Assembly (NCBI GenBank): GCA_035640155.1
Contig: DASQWR010000228.1
Location: forward strand, 1 to 16,332
Direction of reading: 5' to 3'
Length of the DNA: 16,332 nt
Source: JALYQB01 sp035640155
GTDB lineage: Bacteria > Actinomycetota > Actinomycetes > Mycobacteriales > Pseudonocardiaceae
Shown here: positions 1 to 7,488 of the stretch, in pieces
Layout of the letters: every line of letters begins with the position of its first letter
Numbering within the stretch: the first letter of the stretch is position 1
Translations under genes and position numbers: made by a program
The notes under the pieces: generated by a model
Seen by the model: only the letters and a program-made list of their open reading frames with translations
The model's database searches: none
Told to the model about the DNA's origin: nothing

Positions 1-414
1 ATCGGGTAGCCCCTGGCCTGCCCGCTATCAGGCCGATGTGAGCCCTCGCGAGGGTCCCAGGTCAAGCTGGTGGTGCACTCACCCCTTGAAACCGCCCACC
101 CTTGCCGCAACCGGGCCGGTGCACCTGCCGGTCGTGCTGCAAGCCGAACCACTCGCGGATCGCTTATCGGCCGTGACCGTGCATCTTGACGCACGCGGTC
201 AGCGGCATGTGAGTGCACCGCGTCCTCAATGGCATGTGGCCTCCCGGGAGAAGACGTGCACGCCGTCGACGTCCACGTGGCGGTGCAGGGTCTGAGTGGG
301 CGTCGAACCCAACGTGCCGCCGGCCCCGCGTGCGGCCAACGGGCCACGCGCGTCGGTTCGGGTCCGGCGACACCGCGAGTGCTCGTGAGTAGCGGGAGAC
401 GACGTACGACTTCG

Positions 415-456
415 TGGTCCGTGATTGAGTCAGCCAGGTGGTCCGTGGTTGAGTCA
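415..456. repeat. Two 18-base direct repeats, 24-base period
   Basis: TGGTCCGTGATTGAGTCA at 415-432 recurs as TGGTCCGTGGTTGAGTCA at 439-456, with one mismatch. The units are 24 bases apart, slightly more than two helical turns, and lie about 170 bases upstream of the flavoprotein start. Tandem half-sites like this can be a regulator binding site, or they can be remnants of a transposon end. The sequence alone does not decide. Confidence 0.5.
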
Positions 457-468
457 TCTGACGGATGA
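454..468. promoter_or_regulatory. Small inverted repeat TCATC-n5-GATGA
   Basis: A perfect 5-base inverted repeat, TCATC / GATGA, with a 5-base spacer overlaps the end of the second direct repeat. It could be part of a composite operator upstream of the flavoprotein gene. It is short enough to arise by chance. Confidence 0.2.
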
Positions 469-625
469 AGTACGAGACGGCACGGCCAAGGTCTGAGTCC
501 GGTCGCAGACCCCGCGGGCGGGACAGGACGAGGCCCGTCGGCAATATCGCCACAACGGTGCACGGCGACCGCCTATCCGACATGGTGCCGTCGCGTGAGG
601 CGCGGCGTACCGGAGGAGGACCGTC

Positions 626-1942
626 ATGGCCCGGCCGAGGATCGTCATCGTGGGGGCCGGATTCGCCGGCTATCACGCCGCTCGCACCCTGTCGCGGCTG
701 TCGCGCGGTCGCGCCGAGATCGCGCTGGTCAACCCGATGGACTACTTCCTGTACCTGCCGCTGCTGCCGGAGGTCGCCGCCGGCGTGATCGATCCGCGCC
801 GGGTGGCGGTCTCACTGCCGGAGACCCTGCCCGACGTTCGCCTGATCCTCGGCGAGGCCGACCGGATCGACCTCAACTCCCGGCGGGTGGACTGGGTGGA
901 TGCCGAGGGTCACCGCGGCGACTGTGGCTACGACCGGCTCGTGCTGGCCCTCGGCAGCGTGAACAAGCTACTACCCATCCCGGGCGTCAACAAGCACGCC
1001 CACGGCTTCCGGGGCATCTCCGAAGCGCTGTACCTGCGCGACCACATGACCCGGCAGATGGAGCTCGCCGACCTCACCGACGATGCCGCCGAGCGCGCCG
1101 CCCGCACCACCTTCGTGGTAGTCGGCGCGGGCTACACCGGCACCGAGGTCGCCGCGCAGGGCGTGCTCTACACCGACGTCCTATACGCCCGGCATCCACG
1201 GCTGCGCGCCCGTCCCCGGTGGCTGCTGCTCGACCTGGCTGATCGGATCCTGCCCGAGCTGAACCCGCGGCTGTCGCGCACGGCCCACGCGGTCCTGCGC
1301 GCCCGCGGCGTCGACGTGCGCACCGGCGTGTCGGTGCGGGAGGCGACGTCCGAGGGTGTGCAGCTGGCCGACGGCGAGTTCGTCGCGACCCGCTCGCTGA
1401 TCTGGTGTGTCGGCGTGCGCCCCGACCCGCTCGTCGACGAGCTCGGCCTCAAGTCCGAACGTGGCCGGCTGGCCGTCGACGAGTACCTCACCGTGCCCGC
1501 ACATCCCGAGGTGTCCGCCGTCGGCGACGCCGCCGCTGTGCCTGACCTGACCCGCCCGGGCGAGCTCACCCCGATGACCGCCCAGCACGCCCAGCGCCAG
1601 GGGCAACGTGCCGCGTACAATATCGCCGCTTCCTACGGCCAGGGCCGACGCCGCCCGTACAAGCACCACGACCTTGGTTTCCTGGTAGATCTCGGCGGCA
1701 CGCAGGCCGCCGCCAACCCGGTCGGGGTGCCCCTGGGTGGCCTGCCGGCCAAGGTGGTCACCCGCGGCTACCACCTCCTGGCGCTGCCCGGCAACCGCAT
1801 CCGCACCGCCACCGACTGGCTGCTCGACGCGGCCCTGTCTCGCCAGGTCGTGCAGTTGGGCCTGGTACCCCCGACGGCCGTGCGGCTGGAGTGCACCGCC
1901 ATGCAGGAACGCGCTCCCGGTCCCGGACGGCTGTGGGGGTAG
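626..1942 (+). CDS. NAD(P)/FAD-dependent oxidoreductase, type II NADH dehydrogenase-like
   Basis: This 438-residue protein has the two-dinucleotide-domain layout of the NDH-2 family. These are peripheral membrane flavoproteins that pass electrons from NADH to quinone without pumping protons. Seen directly: an N-terminal FAD Rossmann motif IVGAGFAG (G10-x-G12-x-x-G15), a second NAD(P) motif VGAGYTG (G167-x-G169-x-x-G172), the FAD-contacting VGDA around residues 299-302, and AQHAQRQG at 319-326, which matches the AQxAxQxG quinone-site motif of NDH-2. No transmembrane helix is evident, as expected. The ATG is chosen for the strong GGAGGAGG ribosome site about 7 bases upstream and because the FAD motif starts at once. 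The length is normal for the family. A transposase fragment begins just after the stop, so the last few residues could be altered. The family is wide (carotenoid or sulfide quinone reductase relatives), so the substrate is not proven. Confidence 0.88.
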   Translation: MARPRIVIVGAGFAGYHAARTLSRLSRGRAEIALVNPMDYFLYLPLLPEVAAGVIDPRRVAVSLPETLPDVRLILGEADRIDLNSRRVDWVDAEGHRGDCGYDRLVLALGSVNKLLPIPGVNKHAHGFRGISEALYLRDHMTRQMELADLTDDAAERAARTTFVVVGAGYTGTEVAAQGVLYTDVLYARHPRLRARPRWLLLDLADRILPELNPRLSRTAHAVLRARGVDVRTGVSVREATSEGVQLADGEFVATRSLIWCVGVRPDPLVDELGLKSERGRLAVDEYLTVPAHPEVSAVGDAAAVPDLTRPGELTPMTAQHAQRQGQRAAYNIAASYGQGRRRPYKHHDLGFLVDLGGTQAAANPVGVPLGGLPAKVVTRGYHLLALPGNRIRTATDWLLDAALSRQVVQLGLVPPTAVRLECTAMQERAPGPGRLWG

Positions 1943-1946
1943 CCAC

Positions 1947-2684
1947 GAGCGTCCCGGGGTCAGCGACATCTTCGGGGTCTCGGGCCGGGAGATGCTCGCC
2001 GCGCTGATCGCCGGCGAGCGCGACCCCAAGGCGCTGGCCCAGCTCGCCCGGGCCCGGATGCGCGTCAAGATCCCGCTGCTGGAGGAGGCCTTCGTCGGGC
2101 ACTTCACCAACCACCATCGGTTCCTGCTGCGCACCATGCTGGCCCGCATCGACCAGGCCAGCGCTGACATCGCCGCGGTCGAGACCCAGATCGAGGAGCT
2201 GATCACCCCTTTCGCGCGAGCGGTCAAGCGGCTCGTCACCGGCGCGCAGGTGATCCTCGCCGAGATCGGGCTGGACATGACCCGGTTCGCCACCGCCGCG
2301 CACCTGTGCTCCTGGGCCCGGTTCGCCCCCGGCGTCAAGGAGTCGGCAGGAAAGAAGAAGGGCCGCGGTTCGACCGGGCACGGCAACCCCTATCTCGCCG
2401 CCGTCCTCGGCGAAGCCGCCGTCACGGCCGGCCGCACCGATACCTTCCTCGGCGAGCGCTACCGCCGCACCGCCCGGCGCCGGGGCAAGAAGAAGGCCAT
2501 CGTCGCGGTCGGCCGCTCGATCCTGGTCATCGTCTGGCACCTGCTGTCTGCCCCCGAGGCCCGCTTCCACGACCTCGGCGCCCAGTTCTACGACACCCGC
2601 ATCGGCCCGGACCGCAAGAAGCGCAATCACGTCCGCCAGCTCGAAGCCCTCGGCTACAAGGTCACCTTGGAGCTCGCGGCCTGA
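1947..2684 (+). pseudogene. IS110-family transposase, 5'-truncated (C-terminal ~245 residues)
   Basis: The reading frame carries the C-terminal half of an IS110/IS116/IS902 DEDD-type transposase, starting abruptly at residues like SDIFGVSGREMLAALIAGE. The C-terminal Tnp domain is clear: a coiled region (RTMLARIDQASADIAAVETQ), then LDMTRFATAAHLCSWARFAPG, and ESAGKKKGRGSTGHGNPYL, which contains the conserved serine region of this family. A full IS110 protein is about 400 residues; the N-terminal RuvC-like DEDD domain is missing. No start codon or ribosome site belongs to this fragment, so it should be inactive. IS110 elements are guided by a bridge RNA from a non-coding end; the left end is gone here. 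Its stop at 2682-2684 looks native. The next ~80 bases may be residual right-end DNA before the following IS481 fragment. Confidence 0.85.
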
Positions 2685-2766
2685 CCTGACAGGGCTTTCC
2701 CCGTCCCCCGGCTCACCGCCGCCGCACGACGAGCCGGTGGTCCCGTTCGCCCGTCCCCGACTGATT

Positions 2767-3230
2767 TTCGGACTAGCGGACCGTTCTCACCGGCCGCATG
2801 CCCATCCCGCGCAGACCAGTCTCAAGGTGGAGGCGGCGATCTGTGAGCTGCGCCGTGGCCATCCCCGGTGGGGGCAACGGCGATTGCACTACGAGCTGGG
2901 CCGGCACGGCTGTCCCGGGCCGGTGCTGTCACTGAGCACCAATCTAAAGGGTGCTGGTCCGGCATGGCTTTATCGTCCCGGTGTCGCCTCGCCGGCGTCG
3001 GGAGGACTACCGAGGCCAGCAGCGTGAGCGGCCGATGGAGCTGTGGCAGCTCGACATCGTCGGCGGGATCCGGCTCGCCGATGGCGGCGAGGCCAAGGTG
3101 GTCACCGGGGTGGACGACTACTCCCGGTTCTGTGTCGTCGGCGCCGTCGTGCACCGGGTGACCGGCCGCGCCGTCTGCCTGGCCTTCACCGACGCGTTGC
3201 AGCGCTTCGGCGTCCCGGACGAGGTGCGGG
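2767..3230 (+). pseudogene. IS481-family transposase, N-proximal fragment with a frameshift
   Basis: The first stretch (about 2767-2930) encodes GLADRSHRPHAHP followed by ELRRGHPRWGQRRLHYELGR, the helix-turn-helix to linker region of IS481/IS3-type transposases. After a frameshift near 2940, the protein resumes as VRHGFIVPVSPRRRREDYR and MELWQLDIVGGIRLADG, then VVTGVDDYSRFCVVGAVV. That is the start of the DDE integrase core, with the first catalytic Asp in QLDIVG and the VDDYSR strand. Homology stops after FGVPDEV near 3226, exactly where the family continues with LTDNGKQF and the second Asp. The N-terminal HTH start and the rest of the core are absent, so the copy is dead. The missing C-terminal part of a similar transposase lies immediately downstream on the opposite strand. 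Confidence 0.8.
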
Positions 3231-3234
3231 CAGG

Positions 3235-3722
3235 CCGGTGCCGTCGCAAGCAAGCCCGCGCAAGTGGGCGATGGTGAGCCGGGACGGGACGGTCTTGAGT
3301 CGGACACTGTTGGCGAGCAGGTGCACGACCGTGGTGTCGGTCCACAGCGTGATCGTGGTGCCGGCCCGGTCGGGGCCGAGCCAGAACTACTGGCCACAGA
3401 CGGTCAGGTTCGCGGAGGCGGGCACCACGCGGCTGGCCTCGACGGCGAGGTTGACCGGCTCGCTGCCGTTGGCCGACATCACCAGCGCGGTCGGCAGGAC
3501 CGGCTCCAGCGGCGGAGCGCTTGGCGGCGTGGACCGCAGCGTTGGGGGCCGCCGGTGTAAGCGTGGACGGCAGCCGCAGCGACAGCCGCTCATCGGCGGG
3601 ACGGGTGGTGAACCGGTCCGCCGGGAACGCCATGTCCAGGGCCTGGTGCGGCCAGTTGATGTTGTACTCGCCGCGGAAGGCATCCACCGCCGCCTGCACG
3701 GTCTCCAGGTCCGGCGCGATGC
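3235..3722 (-). pseudogene. IS481-family transposase, inverted C-terminal fragment
   Basis: Read on the minus strand from about 3722, the frame gives DLETVQAAVDAFRGEYN and NWPHQALDMAFPADRF, the end of the integrase core with the conserved RPHQALDM-type motif. After a frameshift near 3530-3550 it continues as VPASANLTVCGQ, then an in-frame TAG at 3387-3389, and then FWLGPDRAGTTITLW and VRLKTVPSRLTIAHLRG. This is the beta-rich C-terminal tail typical of actinobacterial IS481 transposases. The TAG differs by one base from CAG, so it looks like a nonsense mutation. The fragment therefore carries a frameshift, a nonsense codon, and truncation at both ends. It meets the plus-strand N-terminal fragment tail-to-tail near 3230. 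Confidence 0.78.
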
Positions 3723-3784
3723 CCGCCCGGCCGGCCCACCACCCGCACCAGCAGCCGAGCCGATCCGCATGCAGCGGCGGGGTC

Positions 3785-3975
3785 AGCCGCCGAGGCGACA
3801 TCGTCGTCGCCGGGCAACGCATCCACGTCGGCATCGTCCACGCCGGACGCACTCTCACCGTCGAAGTCGCCGACACCACCTGGCGCCTCTGCAACGATGA
3901 CGGCCTGATCGCCGAAGTCGCGCGCACCACCACGAAGCCGGTTGCCCGGTTCAAAGTCCACAAGCCCAGACCGCC
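3785..3975 (+). pseudogene. IS481-family transposase, C-terminal tail of another copy
   Basis: This plus-strand frame reads RRGDIVVAGQRIHVGIVHAG, RTLTVEVADTTWRLCNDDG and RTTTKPVARFKVHKPRPPRR. It is the C-terminal tail of a different IS481 subgroup, recognisable by the AGQRIHVG, HAGRT and TTTKPVARFK strings. Only about 60 residues remain. Nothing upstream in this frame belongs to a transposase, and the tail follows within about 60 bases of the inverted fragment. It marks at least a second IS481 insertion in the same place. Confidence 0.7.
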
Positions 3976-4440
3976 GCGCCGCAACGTCACTGCCGGTTCA
4001 CCGCCCTTGTCGCTTGAGGAGGGCGGATCGGGGCGGTCGCCAGGCCAATGATCGCCATACCGCGCGAGGTAGTGGGAAGTGGAGCCGGGCGTGGGGCAGG
4101 TGGACGCACCCGGGCCCCGCACCGGTGTCGAGGGTCAGGGGACGACGGCGAAACCGCCGGTCCAAGGCACCTTCTCCGCCGCGGCCAGGGTGATCTGCAG
4201 GAACCCGAGGGCCTCCAGCTCCCGGGCGCGCTTGAGCCCTTTCGGCGTCGCTCGGCGCTGATCAACGGTCATGCCAGCTGCCGTCTCCACAACGGGAACG
4301 GTGCGCCGGGCGCTCACCGATATCTCTCGGACTGCTCGCAAGGGGCCCCGTCCTGGGGTGTGGATGACGCCGCGAAGCTGGGAGAAGTGACCGAGCACTA
4401 CACCAACCGCAGCCACCGGGTGCTAAACACGATCCCGGTC
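3976..4440. other. Unassigned region between IS remnants and hydrolase pseudogene
   Basis: I find no gene here that I can name. A minus-strand frame ending at 4135, with an ATG at 4272, would give 45 residues including GLKRARELEALGFLQITLAA. It has no clear ribosome site and resembles no family I can name with confidence. The rest is probably degraded flanking DNA of the neighbouring transposase and hydrolase remnants. Confidence 0.4.
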
Positions 4441-4443
4441 TGG

Positions 4444-4765
4444 AGGGTTGAGGTCAGGACCTTGCGTGCCAACCCGTCGCCGATCACAGCGCTCACGGGT
4501 CCCGGGCACTGTGGCACAATCTCGAGCGCATCATCGCCGAGGTTGATCGCCCGCCGATCATTATTGGCTACTCATTCGGCGGGACGCTCACGCAGATCGT
4601 GCTCGATGAGGTCATGGCGCCGCGTCGTCATCGACCCTGCGCGCCCCACGCAGGGCATACGTGTCACCCCCGGGTCACAGATCAAGTCGCTGTTCCCGTT
4701 CCTCAACAACCCGGCGAAGCGCCATTATTGTGAGCGCTACCACATCGCTGCGCCTGGGAAACCGC
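4444..4765 (+). pseudogene. Alpha/beta hydrolase, fragmented by frameshifts and a deletion
   Basis: Pieces of one alpha/beta-hydrolase fold protein appear in order in different frames. VEVRTLRANPSPITALT matches the segment that follows the first strands. A second frame at about 4510-4615 gives LERIIAEVDRPPIIIGYSFG, with the nucleophile elbow G-Y-S-F-G-G, then LTQIVLDEV. A third at about 4618-4730 gives QGIRVTPGSQIKSLFPFLNN and PAKRHY. The protein then jumps straight to ERYHIAAPG, which in this family lies well further on, so an internal stretch is deleted. The N-terminal HG-oxyanion strand, catalytic Asp and His are absent. The gene is beyond repair by single-base correction. Its function was probably a small-molecule esterase or haloperoxidase-like hydrolase. 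That is a family inference only. Confidence 0.72.
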
Positions 4766-4860
4766 CGAAGCTGCCATCCCGGACGCGAGTTTATAGCGGC
4801 CCCGCTGGCCGCCGAGACCCGCAGGCCAGGACCACAACAGCGTCGGGAGTTGTCCCGCCA

Positions 4861-6120
4861 TCAGGCGTCCTTGAGGGTCCACACCGGGCCGTCCGGGGTG
4901 TCTTCGATGGCGATGCCGGCGACGAGCAGCCGCGCGCGGACCGCGCCGGCCGCGGCGAAGTCCTTTTGCGCCCGGGCCTGCGCGCGTTCGGCGAGCAGCT
5001 GGTCGACTAGCGCGGAGAGCTCCCGGCGGGGCACCTCGTCGTGCGCGATGGACGCCAACCAGCGCTCGGAGAGCGGGTCCACGCCCAGCACGTCGGCCAT
5101 TGCCAGCACCGACCCGGCAGCACCCCGTGCGTCGGTGTGGTCCCCCGGCGTCCAGTGCGGCGTTGCCCTCCCGCACCGTGGCGTGGATTGCGGCGAGCGC
5201 AGCCGGGGTACCCAGGTTGTCGTCCATCGCGGCAACGAACTCCGCGCACAGCGCTCCCGGCTCGGGCGTTCCTGCCCGTTCGGCCACCCGGTGCACGAAT
5301 GACTCGATCCGCCGGTACCCGGCCACCGCCTCGGCCAGCGCGATGTCGGAGAACTCGATGGCCGACCGGTAATGCGCCCCGATGAGGTAGTAGCGCAACT
5401 CCACGGCCCGCACCCGCTGCAGCACGGCTGGCACGGCCAGCGTGTTGCCCAGCGACTTCGACATCTTCTCGCCGGACAGCGTCACCCACCCGTTGTGCAC
5501 CCAGTAGCGGGCGAACCTGTCCCCGGCAGCCCGGGACTGCGCTCGCTCGTTCTCGTGATGCGGGAAGATCAGATCGAGCCCGCCGCCGTGGATGTCGAAC
5601 TCCGGACCGAGGTAGGCGGTGGCCATCGCCAAGCATCCCAGGTGCCAGCCGGGCCGCCCCCGCCCCCGCGGCGTGGGCCAGCTCGGCTCACCGGGCTTGG
5701 TGGCCTTCCACAGCGTGAAGTCCCCGGGTCGCGCTTGCCGGTGTCCGCGGACTCGCCCTGCTGTACCTCGGAAGGCCTTTGCCCGGACAGCGTCCCGTAG
5801 TCCGGGAACGATGCCACCGAGAAGTAGACGTCGCCGTCGGCGGCGTAAGCGTGCCCGCGGTCGATGAGCCGGCGCATCAGCTCCACCATCTCGGGCACGT
5901 GCCCGGTGGCCCGCGGCAGCACCGAGGGCGGCAGGCAGCCCAAGGCGGTATAGGCTTCCTCAAACGCCCGCTCGTGGGTGGCCGACCACTCCCACCACGG
6001 CCGCCCGGCATCGGCGGCCTTCGCAAGGATCTTGTCGTCGATGTCGGTGACGTTGCGGACGAAGAGCACGTCGTGCCCGCGACGGGCAAGCCAGCGACGC
6101 AGCACGTCGAAGTTCAGTCG
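4861..6120 (-). pseudogene. cysS: Cysteinyl-tRNA synthetase, N-terminally truncated, two frameshifts
   Basis: Minus-strand frames jointly encode a class I cysteinyl-tRNA synthetase. Present are LNFDVLRRWLARRGHD and VRNVTDIDDKILAKAADAGR, then YAADGDVYFSV, HGGGLDLIFPHHENERAQS (zinc and HHENE region), GEKMSKSLGN (the KMSKS loop), and the C-terminal anticodon part ending EDTPDGPVWTLKDA before the TGA at 4861-4863. The C-terminal domain rules out the shorter mycothiol ligase MshC. Missing is the first ~45 residues with the HIGH motif: homology begins near 6120. Frame breaks sit near 5735 (one G missing in a G run, inside the stretch RDPGDFTLWKA) and near 5146 (one extra G in a G5 run). Even if both indels were sequencing errors, the lost HIGH motif means it cannot work. 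A full cysS must exist elsewhere, because the enzyme is essential. Confidence 0.88.
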
Positions 6121-6204
6121 CCCTGCTCGGCCCGGCGTGCCCTGTGCCCGAAACGTTCCGCCGGGCGAAACCTCCCGTCGCCGGGGGATTCTCCGTGGGC
6201 GCGG

Positions 6205-6952
6205 ATGGGACACTGCCTCGTGCTCACCGCCGTGCTGTTCGGCCTGGCCGCGTCCAGCGCGCTCGTCGTGGGCGCCGTCGTTGGTGTGCGGTGGAGCCCG
6301 CCCCGGCGGGTCACCGGTGTGCTGCTCGCCTTCGCCAGCGGCGCCCTGATCTCGGCGCTGGCCTTCGAACTGTTCGAGGAAGCATTCGCGCTCGGCGGGA
6401 TGGCACGCTCCGGGCTCGGGCTGCTCGCCGGGGCGGCGGCGTTCATCACCGCGGACGCCGCGCTCGATCGCTACCTCAGCGGTCGGTCTGACCCGGAGCA
6501 GCGCGAGATGATCAGCGCGGGCAGCCGCCGCGGTCTCGGGCTGGGCGCTGCTCGCGGCGGTGACGCTGGACGGGGTCCCGGAGAACCTCGCGCTCGGGGT
6601 GTCGCTGGTGGAAACCGCATCGCTCTCGCTCCTAGTCGCGATCTTCTTCTCCAACCTGCCGGAATCACTGGTCGGAGCCGTGGCCATGCGCGAAGCCGGG
6701 CAGCGTGCGGGCAGCGTGCTGCTCACCTGGACTGCGTGCGCTGTGCTGCTCGCTGCCGCGGTGGTGCTCGGCCGCGGCGCAGCAAGCGGAGTCAACGAGG
6801 AGGTGCTCGCCATCGCGCTCGCGTTCGCCGGCGGCGCAGTGCTCACCTCGCTGGCGGACACCCTCATGCCAGAGGCATTCGAGCACGGCGGGCCACTCAA
6901 CGCCTTCGCGACCGCGGCCGGGTTCTTCCTGTCCTTCATCCTGGCCCGGTGA
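6205..6952 (+). pseudogene. ZIP-like metal transporter with one frameshift
   Basis: Two frames make one hydrophobic protein of about 248 residues. The first, from ATG 6205, has membrane helices such as LTAVLFGLAASSALVVGAVV and VTGVLLAFASGALISALAF. After a +1 shift near 6519 (one extra G in a GGG run) the second frame continues as SGWALLAAVTLDGVPENLAL, then FFSNLPESLVGAV, two more helices, and ends GFFLSFILAR. The paired DGVPEN and SNLPES motifs correspond to the metal-binding helices IV and V of ZIP (SLC39-like) transporters, which import divalent cations such as zinc or iron. The usual HNxPEG is replaced by D-G-V-P-E-N. As sequenced the protein is cut after about 105 residues. A single-base sequencing error would restore it. 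Convergent with msrA, 32 bases apart. Confidence 0.78.
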
Positions 6953-6984
6953 GCGCGGCGGACCGCAGCCGTCCACGGGCGTGC

Positions 6985-7488
6985 TCAGCGGGCGCCGAGT
7001 TGCCATTCGGGCCTGACGTAGTGGCAGGTGTACCCGTTCGGGTAGCGCTGCAGGTAGTCCTGGTGCTCCGGCTCGGCCTCCCAGAAGTCACCGGCCTGGG
7101 TCACCTCGGTGACCACCTTGCCTGGCCATTTGCCGGAGGCGTCCACATCGGCGATGGTCGTCTCCGCGCCCCTCTTCTGCTCGTCCTTGACGTAGAAGAT
7201 CGCCGAGCGGTAGCTGGTGCCGACGTCATTGCCCTGCCGGTTACGCGTGGTCGGATCGTGGATCTGGAAGAAGAACTCCAGGATCTGCCGGTAACTCAGC
7301 CGCGCCGGATCAAAGATGATCTCGATCGCCTCGGCGTGGTTGCCGTGGTTGCGGTATGTGGCATTGGGGACGTCACCACCCGTGTAACCCACTCGTGTGG
7401 AGATCACACCCGGATGGCGGCGAAACAGGTCTTGCATCCCCCAGAAGCAACCGCCCGCGAGGACAGCCCTCTCGGTCACAGTGGCCAT
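6985..7488 (-). CDS. msrA: Peptide methionine-S-sulfoxide reductase
   Basis: A complete 167-residue cytoplasmic MsrA, which reduces methionine-(S)-sulfoxide in damaged proteins (and free) back to methionine, using thioredoxin or an equivalent. Seen directly: the catalytic motif GGCFWG with Cys14, followed by RVGYTGGDVPNATYRNHGN and HAEAIEIIFDP. FFQIHDPTTRNRQGNDVGTS is the MsrA substrate-pocket signature, and Cys155 in NGYTCHYVRPEW is a plausible resolving cysteine. The length fits the family. The start is supported by AAGGAG about 9 bases upstream of the ATG at 7488. It stands alone on the minus strand, converging with the ZIP-like gene. It is one of the few clearly intact genes in the left half of the window. 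Confidence 0.96.
   Translation of the reverse strand: MATVTERAVLAGGCFWGMQDLFRRHPGVISTRVGYTGGDVPNATYRNHGNHAEAIEIIFDPARLSYRQILEFFFQIHDPTTRNRQGNDVGTSYRSAIFYVKDEQKRGAETTIADVDASGKWPGKVVTEVTQAGDFWEAEPEHQDYLQRYPNGYTCHYVRPEWQLGAR

Larger units (their letters stand above)
1..625. other. Upstream region without a recognisable gene
   Basis: Open frames exist on both strands here, but none gives a protein I recognise, none has a convincing ribosome site, and they overlap one another as expected for random GC-rich DNA. The last 200 bases hold a pair of 18-base direct repeats and a small inverted repeat (listed separately), and then the ribosome-binding site of the next gene. I read the segment as the intergenic and promoter region of the flavoprotein gene plus unassigned or degraded DNA on the left. 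Confidence 0.5.

Noticed and set aside
352..368. T-arm-like hairpin GTCGG-TTCGGGT-CCGGC suggesting a tRNA
   Set aside because: The loop has G where the near-invariant A58 is expected. No acceptor, D or anticodon arms can be folded around it.
1181..2386. Long minus-strand open frame opposite the flavoprotein and IS110 genes
   Set aside because: It is antisense to two well-supported proteins, has low-complexity Arg/Ala/Gly-rich translation, and matches no family. It is a shadow of GC-rich codon use.
4861..6120. Reading the synthetase as the mycothiol ligase MshC
   Set aside because: The C-terminal anticodon-binding part ending DTPDGPVWTLKDA is present, which is a CysS feature and absent from MshC.
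6121..6939. Extended minus-strand frame upstream of the cysS homology
   Set aside because: Only the part below about 6120 looks like cysteinyl-tRNA synthetase. The rest is antisense to the ZIP-like gene and is not protein-like, so it is not the missing N-terminus.
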